From Pohlia nutans (taxonomy: Eukaryota > Streptophyta > Bryopsida > Bryales > Mniaceae), in contig CM040101.1 of assembly GCA_022496805.1 (NCBI GenBank), positions 1,304,501 to 1,368,500 on the forward strand: a DNA stretch of 64,000 bases, read 5' to 3'. Positions within the stretch are counted from its first letter, which is position 1, and every line of letters begins with the position of its first letter. The notes under the pieces are model-generated. The model had not been told where the DNA came from, made no database searches, and saw nothing but the letters and a program-made list of their open reading frames with translations. The translations under genes were made by a program, and so were the position numbers. This document shows, in pieces, positions 46,301 through 57,500 of this stretch.

Positions 46301-49300
46301 TCTTCGCCGATTTGAATGAAATAAAATATGGTCTCATCTGAATTATGTTTTTCATAATATGATCAATTGAATCTGTCATAAGAATATTCGCCCAATAATA
46401 ATTCAATGGTCACATAGAGTATAACACTGTAACATGAGTTGGTGATGGCTTATAGAAAAGGAGCAAGCGCAGAAGGCAGCGACCATAGCTCAAGAGCAAC
46501 GCACAACACTGGCCAGTGAGCTCATGGCGTCAAGAAACTCAGTTACAGAGCTGGAAGACAAACTTAAAACGGAGAAATCCTCAGTGGCCGAGCTTCAAAG
46601 GAAGATATCAAGGCTACAGGCGACTCTGGCGGACCAAGAGAAAAGCTCGAATTCACTCAACGAGAGCCTTGTAGGGGAGAAATCAACAGGTGAACAGCTG
46701 AGGGCGGAGATTGCAAGGCTGCAGTCCCATCTCGCAGAGCAAAAAAAGAGTTACCATTCTCTCAATGAGAGGCTTGTAGAGGAAACAGCGTCTGGTGAGC
46801 AGCTGCAGGAGGACATTCGGGCATTGAAGTTTACTATTGAGGCAAAAGAAAAGGAGATTGTTGTTCAAAATGGAAGGATTCAAGAAGAACAAGACCGTAT
46901 TGCGAAGTTGCAAGCTCAGCTTAAAAACACTGAAACACAACTTGCAGGTGAAAAGGACACTGTTGCGACATTGCAACACCAGCTTCAAAATACAGAAGCA
47001 CAACTTGCAGGTGAAAAGGACACTGTTGTGACTTTGCGACACCAGCTTCAAAGTTCGGAGACTCAACTTGCAGACGAACGGAGTAAGCTTAGAAATGTAG
47101 AGAGTAACTACTCGTCTTCGCAGGATAGAAATCAACAGTTGGAGATCTCAATCAGTGATTTGAAGGAGAGCCTTGAGTCTACAATCAGAGCAAAGGAAAA
47201 CGAGGTTGGAAGATTGAAGGAAGTGATAAGCTCAGTGGAGAAAACTCTGGCAGAAGAGCTAGAGAAGAAGAGGACCCTCATAAGTCAGCTCAGGGACACT
47301 ACTGGGGCTCTGGAGAAGGCCACAGCGGAGGTGCAGTCATTGGAGCAACGGTAAGTAAAGGTGGTCTTGAGCACTGAATAGGTTTAATAGTGGTTTGAAT
47401 TCGGAGTAATCCTTCATGTTGAATGATTGTCTTGAACTGTTCATTTGCACTGAAGAATATTCTTTCATGCATTTCGGTTGAAACCCCATTGCTTGTAGGG
47501 TCTCTGAGATGTCAGCAGCGAAGAAAGCATTTGAGAAAGAGAAGAGAGATGAGATCAATCATCTAACTCGGGAGCTTCAAGAGAAACGCAAGGCGCTTGA
47601 TGGTGTAGTGGAAAGGAACCAGGCATTGGCTGATGAAATTGTTGCACTCAGGAGTCGACAGGCCGACCTCAATCAGGTTTAAAACCTCTCAAGTCAACTT
47701 GAACTCCTAAGTGCTAAAGCTTAAAATAGGAAGTCTATTTTGGAAAATTTCATAACATATTTCTATTGTTTGAAACGTGGGTTATGATTTCTTCTTTCTA
47801 TTTGTACATTTTGTCTTTCTCAATAGACTACCCAATGATTTATACTCATTGGGAGTCCACTTCTTATTGAACACCCTTTTCACACTACCCATTTTAGGAA
47901 GGTTCAAAACACACCTTTTTTCACACAACACTAAGTTAAGAAATTTTAATTTTGTAAGCAATGTACTATCCTAATACAACATATAGTATACATAATCTTC
48001 ACATTTATTTTGCTTCAGTAATAATGATCTAATTTTTAAACCTGTCCAACATATATAAAGAAGATTGGGATACAGCTTCCTTGTTTCGACTCCTACAGAG
48101 ATGGAAGCTGCCACTTTTGACCACTGGTGAACAATATTTTGGCAGTTGAATTTTTTCTTAGGGATTCATCATCTTTCATTTCTGTCTATCTGATGCTTAA
48201 GTATTCATAAATGCAGGAGCTAGAGCATACGCACCAGGATTTGGAAGCATCAACGAATGAGATCAGGACGATAAGTGAGCAGCTGACAGTTGCTGTGAAC
48301 TTGAGTCTGAAGCTGGAAACGCAGCTAAACGAGACGAGATCAGCGTACCAAACCACCAATGCTGCACTTGTGGAGGAGCGAAAAGTGACGGCGGCAGCGA
48401 AGAATCAGTTGGCAATGTCACAAAGGTCTCTGGTAGCGGAGAAGAATAGTGTGAAAGCTCTGCGAGGGAGTGTGGACCAAGCCCTGCAGGCACTCCAGGA
48501 GCTCAATCAAGACTCAGTGGCCTTGGCTGATGAACTGGACAAAGCTAAGAAACACATCAAAACAGTGGAGTCAGAATCTGCGTCCGTGCGTCAAAAGCTT
48601 GTCAAGGAAAAAGAACTGTCCTCTCATTTGAGAACAGGTAATGCTCAAGCTGAGAGCAACATCGCTAAACTTGTCAAGGAGAATGAGGCTGCTAATAAAA
48701 AGGTGAAGCAATTGGAAGGAGAGCTTTTGAAGGGCAAGGGAGAGATCGCCCGGCAGAAGGGGAAGCTCTTGGAACAAAAGCGCGCATTGCAACAAGCTGA
48801 GACTCGTCTGAAAATGATCCCTCAGGTGTGTGAAACAACCGGACCAAGGATTCATAGTTTTAAAATGACAAATTCAATCGATCGTATTGTGAAAAATCAA
48901 TAATTCAAATGGGACCAGATTTTATATCACTGGAATTAGTGAACAACATTTCAAAAAGGAAAGAAATTTAAAGAAAAGGAAGTCCACATAGGACCTACTT
49001 AAAACTGCTTAAAAAAGCATGAGGCCCGATTTGGGCTTCTTGGTCCTTTAGGGGTTAATTATTTCATTGCGTTTTTATCTCCTGTTTACCCAAATCAGTA
49101 CAAACCGAAAGGTTGTGTCAGCTTAAATGGGAGTCTTCATGCTATCCAGGTTCGAGCAGAGGCTGCCTTGTTGGTTGAGAAGTATGAAGATCTAGCTTTC
49201 CAAGAAAAAGAGCAGAAGGAAGCTCTATTCCGTCAGGTCTGTTTTGTCACCAGAATTTCTGATGACAAACGTTAGTTTTTAATCTCTCTGAACTCAATGA

Positions 49301-50473
49301 CAGCGACGGTCTCTGAGCTTTTGCACGTCTCTTGTCGTTTAGTGTTTTCGTTTCACAATTTGGGCTGTTTTTTTTTTTGTGTGTGAAAACAGAATGAGAA
49401 TCTTCGCAAGAATGGCAAAAACATCGGTGCGGACCTCACGGATGTAAAACAGGTAAATTTCTCTTAACTCCTTCGTTGTGATGGTATTAAGGTTTGTCTG
49501 GAGGTCATTCCTCTCTTCAGAAAGTTTCCCTTGTACCTAGGGTAGGGCAGTATTTGTAGGTCTTGTTTCCATTTTCGAGAGCACTAAACTATGTATTATT
49601 TGGATAGCGTATGAATTAGTCATAAAAGATTGGAGTTTGAAGTCCCAACCACGAGCCTAGATTATCCTTGAACCACGAGTAGTGCATCTACATTGTATCT
49701 CATCAAAGCATCTTTGAATGTGATTGAACCTAGAAGTATCTCATAGAAGCCTAGATTACCCTTGAACCACGAGTACTGCCTCTACATTCCATCTCATGAA
49801 TGTGATAGAACCTAGAAGTATCTCATGGAAGCATCGATAGAACCCAGAAGTATCTCACATTTTACAAGTCACATGTTTGGATGACACTTGCATTATAAAT
49901 AGGTGACTTTTCTCATCTTTGACTGTGATAGAAATCAGAAGTATCTCATAGAAGCCTAGATTATCCTTGAACCACGAGTATCGCCTCTACATTGTATCTC
50001 ATGAATGTGATAGAACCCAGAAGCATCTTTGACTGTGATAGAACCCAGAAGCATCTCACATTTTACAAGTCACATGTTTGGATAACACTTACATTATAAA
50101 ATGGTGACTTTTCAACAGGATCCCACGCAAATGGGTTCCTACCTTGACAAAGCAACACTAAAGAGCAGGCACGGGCATGGGTGCATATTTTTTGTTATGT
50201 ACAATTGTCCCTCTGTATTATGGCATGTTTGGGAAGCCCTAACTTCAAGGTGGCAGGCATGGATTAGTCACAGAAATGACTTGTCACGTGTATTTCTTGA
50301 AACAATAAATGTCGTCATATTATGAAGTGTCATATTATGGAGAGTAGACTGTATTATAACTCTGTTGCTGGCAATTGGTATTGCAGAGCCTGGAAGATGG
50401 CAAGGCAGCACGATCAGAAATGGAAGCTGCTCTAGGATCACTTCAGGAAGCAGTTGCAGATAATTCCAGCTAG
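43366..50473 (+). CDS. MFP1: MFP1-like thylakoid coiled-coil protein
   Basis: Ten exons with consistent phases give 861 residues: 43366-43594, 44379-44614, 45094-45222, 45944-46019, 46456-47350, 47499-47676, 48217-48825, 49150-49236, 49393-49452 and 50387-50473. The start is Ser/Arg-rich like a plastid transit peptide. RRALITLIALST...AGVASA (residues 51-72) resembles a twin-Arg thylakoid signal. A second hydrophobic segment (about 164-184, GFGLLSLAGVVGTGAAGALY) is followed by an almost unbroken coiled coil to the end. This layout matches MAR-binding filament-like protein 1, a thylakoid-bound DNA-binding protein also needed for starch granule initiation in Arabidopsis (725-residue class). Exon 5 shows internal duplications of 35 residues (about 275-344) and 21 residues (about 379-441), multiples of the heptad. 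Introns 2, 4 and 7 carry MITE-1 copies. Confidence 0.85.
43700..43957 (+). repeat. Tandem duplication in MFP1-like intron 1
   Basis: Two copies share AATCAGTGCCAG, GAATCCCTGGTT, ACACAATTTCAA, GTTGCAG and GTTCGTAGATTGAAAAAGAA, spaced by about 140 bp. Confidence 0.75.
44035..44268 (+). repeat. Tandem repeat, about 75-bp unit, three copies, MFP1-like intron 1
   Basis: TCTCATTTGCTTGGATTTGA, ATTTATAGAAGCTAC and GAGATTGTTGAAGCTATCAC recur three times. A minus-strand frame stays open through the array and encodes a repetitive product I do not regard as real. Confidence 0.8.
44788..44995 (-). mobile_element. MITE-1 in MFP1-like intron 2
   Basis: The right end CTTGGTCCTTAGGGGTTAA is well kept. The left end TTAAACAAATTGGGCT is eroded. 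The body has AGTTTTGAGTAGGTCCTAT and TATGATCAATTGAATTTATC. The element ends 98 nt before the acceptor. Confidence 0.7.
46025..46390 (-). mobile_element. Two MITE-1 fragments in MFP1-like intron 4
   Basis: The first (to about 46108) has AATATGATCAATTGAATTTG, then CATCCTCTAGGGGCTAG. The second (46200-46385) has the left body GCAGTTTTGAGTAGATCCTA to ATATGATCAATTGAATCTG but no terminus. They may be one element split or two truncated copies. Confidence 0.6.
48834..49058 (+). mobile_element. MITE-1 in MFP1-like intron 7
   Basis: The body starts GGACCAAGGATTCATAG and ends GGCTTCTTGGTCCTTTAGGGGTTAA-type sequence. The left TTAA is degraded to ACAA. The element begins about 8 nt after the splice donor at 48826. 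Confidence 0.75.
49620..50100 (+). repeat. Irregular internal repeats in MFP1-like intron 9
   Basis: CCTAGATTA(T/C)CCTTGAACCACGAG, TCTACATTGTATCTCAT, GTGATAGAACC(C/T)AGAAG and ATTTTACAAGTCACATGTTT recur two to four times in mixed spacing. Confidence 0.7.
50220..50351. mobile_element. Pogo/Tigger-like fragment in MFP1-like intron 9
   Basis: It matches 18870-19001 and ends TATGGAGAGTAGACTG followed by TA, 35 nt before the last exon. Confidence 0.45.
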
Positions 50474-51439
50474 ATTTGGTAAACGCCTTAGTTGTATAAA
50501 ACCCATCAATTGCTTCTTGTTATTATTATTATTGTTGTGGCAGGTCAGAGGTATTTTTATGTGAAACGTATGATAATAGTTGCTTTGAGGATTAGTGTAG
50601 ATTATGACAAGGTACTCTTAATCAGGCATGAATCTAGACTAGAACGTAACTGATTCTTCATACGAAGGTTTGCATTGACACGTAGAGGCCAACCCCAGTC
50701 TCTAGTATTGTTTTGTTGTGGGATTATTTGCATTATTTAATAGAGGTACGTTCACTTCGACCACCAATCTACATGTTCATGTCGTATTATGTCCATATAT
50801 ATATAATTAGGTTTCAACCCCATGCTGAATGACAGGGATTGTATTCTTGAATTTATGATGCATTGTATAACCTCGTATGAGAAATTGCATGCCTGACATG
50901 ACATAGCCTCAATGGTTGGATTTTAATCAATAGTTTTGAAAGGATACCATAATGTCAAAGGACAAGGTTATGAGATATAACTATGCTCCCGTTATCCAAT
51001 GCATTGTTGCCACCTCTACTGAAATGGGTTTCATAGAGGTTATGTGTTTACCTATGGACATGTGTGTCAGCCACCAACAGACCTAATTCATAACATTGTT
51101 GAACTGCCATGACTTAGTCACTTAGAGTGCTACTGTATAGGCATTGTTTCTTAATAGTGACAAATGATGCCTCTATAGTAGCACTCAACAGTTTCAATTC
51201 AAGATTTTTTCTGTAGAGAAGGAAGCTTTAGAATGTTATGTAAAAGTGGACAAAATCTCGTACTGTACTACTGTAGATGATTTGAGCCCTTTGAGTCCTT
51301 TTCACTTGATCGTGCAATCAGCGCTGTAAGGTGTCATGCTACTTGCTTTGTTGTAGCTTTTGCAGAGCAATAGCTTCTCTATGAGTCATGTAGAAAAGCT
51401 TCCCAGTCAAAATCACCAAAGTGGGTGCTTCTAAGCTTA
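50474..51439. other. 3' flank of the MFP1-like gene, no gene
   Basis: AT-rich sequence without supported coding capacity. Confidence 0.5.
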
Positions 51440-51580
51440 CAGTCTACCCTCCATACAATGACACTCCATAATATGACGATATTATTGTTTCACATGCGAC
51501 AAGTCATTTCTGCAACTAAGATCTGTCTGCCACCTTGAAGTTAGTGCTTCCCAAACATGTCATAATACAGAGGAACAATT
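51440..51580. mobile_element. Pogo/Tigger-like fragment, inverted copy
   Basis: It starts CAGTCTACCCTCCATACAAT directly after TA and continues with the complement of the 18870 and 50220 copies (AAGTCATTTCTG, CCACCTTGAAGTTAG, CTTCCCAAACATG). Confidence 0.5.
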
Positions 51581-51655
51581 GAGTGTATGATATTGAAAGA
51601 AAGGCACGTTCAAAATATACCCACTCAAACTTTTTTAATATCATCTTGTCTAACA

Positions 51656-52007
51656 TTCTCTCCGTCCCACAAAAAGACTATGATAGACTTAAATTTTGTC
51701 TCAAAATAAAACCATGATTTCCAATTGTACTCATTCGCTGTCGGCAATTAAGCTTCTCACGCGCTTGACAAGTGTTTTAGGGCATTGCAAACAATGTTGT
51801 CAGCTTAATTCATGAATTTTGATCATATGATAATGGATTATTGTCATGGATTTTGATCATTATAATGCTTTTTGGCAATCAAAATACTCCCTCTATACTC
51901 AATCCATGGATTTGCATCTCAGTCAATATACTCTCTCCGTAATCACGGGATTAAGTTTAATTCATGGATTTCAACAAAAACAAGGTCTTTTTGTGGGATG
52001 GAGGGAG
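51656..52007. mobile_element. Stowaway-type MITE
   Basis: TCTCCGTCCCACAAAAAGAC at the left mirrors GTCTTTTTGTGGGATGGAGG at the right, ending GGGAG followed by TA. This is the classic plant Stowaway terminus CTCCCTCCGTCCCA. The left TA is mutated to CA. Confidence 0.8.
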
Positions 52008-52890
52008 TATCACATTTCCCATTCTTCCATCACCAACACTAGCTAGGAATGTAGTTGTTTCTAGTTCAAAATTTACTTTGTACTCTAATTATCATTTTTT
52101 GGGTTATGTTATGATAAGTAATTTTGTACCTAGTTTAAAACTCACTTTGTACTCTGCTTGTCAAATTTTTGGTTATGCGCAATTACAATAGGCCTCACTA
52201 AAATTTACATCAAGTTTTACATCTTGGTGTAACTTTATACTTGTAACAAATCTTCAATGCATCAAGGACTAAATCATGTGTCATGACTTTATATTAATCT
52301 ATTTTTTTGAAAGAAGTTAATAATTCCACTTTTGACTCTCAAACTTATAACAAAGTGTTAAAAACCTTGGCTAATAGTAATTGAACAAAAAAATGTTATA
52401 TTGAATTATCATAAAAAGGGGTTTGACGAGTTACAATTATTACATATTTGGTTATATCACAAGAAGCAATTATATAGTATTTAGTGTTAAGCCTAAAGCA
52501 AGTTACTTTAAGCAATATCTTTTTAAGAGAGATGTAATTAAGTTTCTGAAAGTGCTACAACTTACATAAGAAGTATTTAGTCCTATATTGTTCACAGGTA
52601 AAATAAATACATTTTTAGTTAAAATTTGTAGCCTAAAGTAAACTGTTTCAAGCTCTGTAACACTAAAGCTTTGGGCTTTAGTCACATAGGCCATATCTAT
52701 GAATTTAGCAACAAAGACACTAAAACCACGAGGCTCTATTCCAATTGTTTTACTACATGAACAACTTCTCTAACCCATGGAAGTTGGCTCTTAGTGGGAA
52801 AGTACATCAAGTTGTAATTTTTTAATAACCTTCAAAGTGCAATTCAGAGTGCAATTCCGAGTGCAATGCAAAGTTGCTGATGGAGATTCA
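52008..52890. other. Intergenic, no gene seen
   Basis: AT-rich sequence with no supported gene, RNA or complete element. Confidence 0.5.
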
Positions 52891-53265
52891 GGGCCGCTTC
52901 ACACTATGGCCAAAGGTCGAGAGGCCGTCGGTTTCCACCAATCAAATTGCAAGAAACCATGGTTTCGGCCTCTCGACCCTTCACACTAGAGGCCAAAGTC
53001 CAAAGGCCGTGGACCTTCAAAATGCTTACATGGCAACACTTTTTGACCAAGGTGACGGCCTCTCGAGAGGAAGTTTGGGTCCTACATTTTGCAAGACCCG
53101 TCACTATGGTCGAGAGGCCGTCGATTTCTTTTCATAAAAAATGAAACTATATTTTATTGACTATTTTCAGTAGATTTCTTTGGACTCTCAACAAAGTTTG
53201 GACTCTTGTGATATAACCAAATCCCACGACCTCTCGACTTGGACGGCCATAGTGTGAAGCGGCCC
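52891..53265. mobile_element. PIF/Harbinger-type MITE, copy 2
   Basis: GGGCCGCTTCACACTATGGCC at the left pairs with GGCCATAGTGTGAAGCGGCCC at the right. A perfect TCA duplication lies outside (52888-52890, 53266-53268). It is highly similar to 24024-24386. Confidence 0.88.
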
Positions 53266-53654
53266 TCAGAATGAAACAGTGTACTCAACTACTAAAAAAG
53301 CATTACTGGAGATAGAATTTCCAACTGATCGTATTGCGTGAACCGTCTCCCATGCAGAAGCCACGCCATGTGTACCTCCCCACGCACACTCACAGACGCA
53401 AATCAAGCCCCAGATCATCACCATCATCTTCATCGCCATGGCCGGTCCCTTCCCATTTTCATCTCTCTTGTCAACTTCATCATTTCCTCACAATCCTGCT
53501 CCAATTCGCCGTGACGCCTAGTGCCCCCAATTCTCTTTTTCTAACCTGGGCCCTCTCTCTTTCCCATTCCTTCATCATCATTTTCCCAGAATTTGCCAAT
53601 CGTCACCAATTGTCGCTGAATCTCAAGCTTTGAAACTCCATTTCTCGTGCCGCA

Positions 53655-55683
53655 ATGAGTGAGAACGGGGTAGAGTTTGATCCGCTGGGGGCGCGGCTAT
53701 CGGAGTGCCGGCCGTTCTTACGGGAGGATTACCAAACGATCGACGCGCGGCTCCCCGAACTCCTGAAGATTCTCCACTCGCGAGGCGCAGGCGAGTGCTG
53801 GCACAAGCACGGGACGTTCTACGAGCACCTGCTGCACACGTACCGCATCCTCAAGCTCTGGGGCTGCAGCGACACCATCTCCCTCGTGGCGCTCTGCCAC
53901 TCCTCCTACTCCAACTCCTACGTCAACCTCGCCATCTTCGCCCCGGATGTCGACCGCAGCGTGCTGCGCGCCCTCATCGGGGAGGACGCCGAGGATCTCG
54001 TGCACCTCTTCTGCGTCGTGCCCCGTCAGGAGCTCGTCTTCGACCGCTTCTTGCATCGCCTCACGGATCCGGAGCTGCTCGAGCGCCTGCATGGGAACAA
54101 GGAGAAGAAGAAGCTGCCATTGCTTGTTCCTAATGAAGGTCTTGTGTTGAAGCACATTCGTACTGGTGAAGATGTCGTGCTCCCTCGCCGTATCGTTGCA
54201 CTCTTCGTGCTTCTCACCATGGCCGACTTCGCTGACCAATTCTACGGCTGGCAGGTATATTGAAGTCTGTTACAATTGCTTGTTTGTTTTTCTTTGTATC
54301 TTTGAGTACAAGTCTCTTTTGCTCGTTTTTCTTTACCTGCACATGCAACGTTCTTTGTTGATTCTAGTGATTAATCGAATTGGGAAATTTCAAACCCTGA
54401 AAACGACGAACTCATATTGCCAAATTCTATTGATCACCAGAACCAATGAAGAGCATTGCATGTGTTGACCAATTCTACGGCTGGCTGGTCTAATAAATTC
54501 TGTTGCGCCTCTTTCGCAATTGAATTTCATGTTTGTATTCTTTGCATCTTTGAGCACGTCATATGAGAACTCTCTTTTCTTCATTTCTCTTTACCTACAC
54601 ATGCAACGCTCTTTCTTGATTCTGGTGATCAATCGCCTTGGTCATTTTCAAATCCTGGAAACGACGAACTCATATTGATCACCAGAATCATTGCATGTGT
54701 TGGTTAAAAAAAAACACAAGGAACTCCTCATACGACGTACTCAAAAAAACAGGCGATGCAATTTAGGGCTCCAATGAATTGTTGAGTGCAGAAATCACTC
54801 ACTCACACATTGCTAGCATTAACCCCCTAAAGAATCAAGAAGCCCAAATTAGGCCTTATGTTTCTTTTCGCAATTTTGAGTAGGTTCTATGTGTACTTCC
54901 TTTTGTTCAAGTTCATTTGTTTTTTTATCAACACATGTAATGTTCTTCAACGATTCCGGTGATATAAAATATGGTCCCATCTGAATTATAATTTTCGATA
55001 TATGATCAATTGAATTTGTAATTTTAAAAACCGTGAATCATTGGTCCTCTCCGGGTTAACTGCAGGACTTGTTGTTTGGAAACGAGGATGGAGAGTTTCG
55101 GTACGCGGGCAATGGATGGCACGCGCTCTGGCCAGGGAGCTGCAAGCCAGGGCTATGGCTGTCCGTGGTGTCGCGGATGGGCATGCTACTCAACATCCTT
55201 CTCCACGAGGACGCGGCGGAACAAAAAATCCATGGGGACTTCAACCACGGCTCGGCATTGAACAAGTTTGCAGCTCTGGAGGTTCCAGTGCCACAGATCT
55301 TCAACAAGTGCACAGAGATTCTGTCGCCCGTGAACCAGAACCGGTCGCGTGATCAGTACTGGGAAGCCATACACATCGAGGAGCGAGACCGGCTGGTGAA
55401 CACCGCCATGCCGTTGCTGCAGAGCGCGTGCAAGCTGAACCCGTACGTCGCGGAGCCTCGTTTTCTGATGGCCCAGATCTACCTCCAGCAAGGCGAGTAC
55501 GAGCTCGCGGAGACGGAGGCCACGGAGGGGCTGCGTCTCTTGTTGAACTGGGTCACGCCGTGGGACAAGCGCATGACGTGGGAAGGCTGGCTGTCGTTCG
55601 GGCGCGTCATGCGCGACAACGCGCACCAGAAAACGTGGCCTCGCACCGCCTTCGGCATCATCAACCTTGGCCTCGTGAAATGA
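53655..55683 (+). CDS. DUF6817-like protein with C-terminal TPR-like region
   Basis: Two exons, 53655-54254 (200 codons) and 55066-55683 (205 codons plus stop), give 405 residues. The N-terminal half resembles DUF6817: CWHKHGTFYEHLLHTYRILK, WGCSDTISLVALCHSSYS, then a segment with HLFCVVPRQELVFDRFL and IVALFVLLTMADFADQFYGW. The spaced histidines (H52, H58, H61, H82) and helical pattern recall HD-type domains, but the HD doublet is HS here, so catalysis is uncertain. The C-terminal part (TAMPLLQSACKLNPYVAEPR, QIYLQQGEYELAETEATEGL) looks like TPR helices. Codons are strongly GC-ending, unlike the rest of the window. The single intron carries a duplication of the exon 1 border and a MITE-1 that ends 6 nt before the acceptor. 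Confidence 0.8.
54233..54710 (+). repeat. Tandem duplication across an exon-intron border
   Basis: The last 18 nt of exon 1 (ACCAATTCTACGGCTGGC) and about 210 nt of intron are repeated from about 54470. In the copy the donor GCAG|GTATAT has become GCTG|GTCTAA. Shared downstream blocks are ACATGCAACG(T/C)TCTTT, AACGACGAACTCATATTG and ATTGCATGTGTTG, the last also found in MITE-1. Confidence 0.75.
54819..55059 (-). mobile_element. MITE-1 abutting a splice acceptor
   Basis: TTAACCCCCTAAAGAATCAAG at the left, CATTGGTCCTCTCCGGGTTAA at the right. The body is complete (GCAATTTTGAGTAGGTTC, CGATTCCGGTGATATAAAAT, ATATGATCAATTGAATTTG). The right TTAA (55056-55059) is followed by only CTGCAG before exon 2 begins at 55066. 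Confidence 0.8.
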
Positions 55684-55715
55684 ATCCCTTCTCACTTCCT
55701 TTCCTTGTTCATTGA

Positions 55716-56530
55716 TCAAGTAAGTGTTTTTCTACCTCTTGTATTTGGCAGGGGTAGCAGAATCTATAACCAAATACTTGATCAAGTGAGACTAGTGAAA
55801 TCACAAAATATATGGAGCGGCATTAGAAACCTTGCAACAATACTCCCACAGTCAACATGTTTAGGTGTTTGATTAACTAGTGAAATTACAAACTAAATGG
55901 AGTGGCATTAGAAACCTACTCCCACAATCAACATGTATATGGGTTGAGGTGTTTGATCAAGTAAGTTTTTCTACCTCTTGTCTATGGGTAGAAGTAGGGT
56001 AGCAAGATGACCAAATACCGTACTTAATACCGTACTTAATCATTCAAGTGAGACTACTGAAATTACAAACTAAGTGACATTAGAAACCATGCAATAATAC
56101 TCCCACAATCAACATGTATATGGGTTGAGGTGTTATCAACTAGTGAAATTACAAACTAAATGGAGTGGCATTAGAAACCATGCAACAATACTCCCACAGT
56201 CAATATGTATATGGGTTGAGGTGTTTGATCAAGTAAGTTTTTCTACCTCTTGTCTATGGGTAGGGGTAGGGTAGCAAGATGACCAAATACGTGATCAAGA
56301 GAGACCAGTGAAATTATAAACTAAATGGAGTGGCATTAGAAACCATGCAACTTCTTATGTTGTAGCCATTATGTGAATAGGTTGAGGTGTTGGATATAGT
56401 ACGTTTTCTACCTCTTGTTTGTAGCAGGATGACCAAATACTTGATCAAGTGAGACTAGTGAAATTACGAACTAAATGGAGTGGCATTAGAAACCAGGCAA
56501 CCATACTCCCACAGTCGACGTGTATATGGG
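55716..56530 (+). repeat. Tandem repeat, about 170-bp unit, four to five copies
   Basis: It begins 33 nt after the stop codon of the DUF6817-like gene. Units contain TGATCAAGTAAG, TTTTTCTACCTCTTGT, AAATACTTGATCAAGTGAGA, TGGAGTGGCATTAGAAACC, ACTCCCACAGTCAACATGTA and GGGTTGAGGTGTT, with internal deletions. Confidence 0.8.
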
Positions 56531-56877
56531 TTTAGGGTTTGACACTCTTCTAGAATATTCCATGTATAATCTAAGAATATGCTTGCCTGACAGACAGGGA
56601 GGTCTTCAAAATGTCTTCAAGTTGTGTTTAAGTCGTGTTTAACACTTTATCTAGTGGTTGAGTAAGACAAGTTACAAAGCAAATGGAGCGCCATTGGAAA
56701 ACATGCAACGATAATGCAATTTTCTATTTGATTGTGTTACTGGATGCCAATCGCAGCGCTTATTTCTGCTTGGTTATTTCATATGCATTGATTTTGCAGC
56801 TGCTTGAGACAAACAATCTGTAGGTGAGAATGTTGTCTAACTGGGCTGGAGTTTCTAAAATATCACGAACATGAATA

Positions 56878-57050
56878 CACTACAAGGAGAAAGGCGTCAC
56901 TTTTCACTAGGTAGGTGAGTCAAACGGCACGACTTTGCACTCACTGCCCAAGTGTGCGATTCGTCACGTAGTACAAGTGTGTACAGTGTACAAGTGTAGC
57001 ACAAGTGTGTACATTGTTCTGAGTGAGAAGCGACGCCTTTGCTAGTAGTG
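56878..57050. mobile_element. CACTA-type MITE
   Basis: CACTACAAGGAGAAAGGCGTC at the left mirrors GACGCCTTTGCTAGTAGTG at the right. A perfect 3-bp duplication ATA is present (56875-56877, 57051-57053). The 173-bp length excludes coding capacity. Confidence 0.88.
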
Positions 57051-57118
57051 ATATTTGGGTACCGGTGTGCATGCTGAGAGATTAGCTTAGCAAGGTTCTA
57101 AATTAAGGTAGTTGGTCA

Positions 57119-57353
57119 TTAACCCATGAAGGACCAAGGATTCATGGTTTTATAATGACAAATTCAATTGATCATATTGTAAAAATATAATTTAGATGGG
57201 ACCAAGTTTTATATCACAAAAATTGGTGAAGAACATTGCATGTGTTGGTAATAAACAAATAAATTTGAACAGAAGGAAGTCCGTATAGGACCCACTCAAA
57301 ATGGCTAAAGAAAAAACATGAAGCCTTCTTGGATCTTCCTGGTTTAGGGTCAA
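57119..57353 (+). mobile_element. MITE-1
   Basis: TTAACCCATGAAGGACCAAGG at the left, TGGTTTAGGGTCAA at the right, family body between (ATTCATGGTTTTATAATGAC, GGTGAAGAACATTGCATGTG). Confidence 0.75.
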
Positions 57354-57500
57354 CCCCTACAAGGACCACAAATTCATCATTTTAAAATGATGAATACAAT
57401 GGATCACAATGTAAAATACATTAATCACATGGAACCAAATCTACTATCACTAGAATTAGTGAAGAACATTGCATGCGTTGGTGAAAAAGTAGATAAATCT
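57350..57500 (+). mobile_element. MITE-1, truncated, joined to the previous copy
   Basis: It starts TCAACCCCTACAAGGACCAC at the terminal site of the preceding element, in the same orientation, and keeps TTTTAAAATGATGAATACAA and GTGAAGAACATTGCATGCG before fading. Confidence 0.65.

Noticed and set aside
53718..54239. Minus-strand frame of 173 residues
   Set aside because: It is antisense to a GC-rich exon whose forward frame has a recognisable family and correct splice borders.
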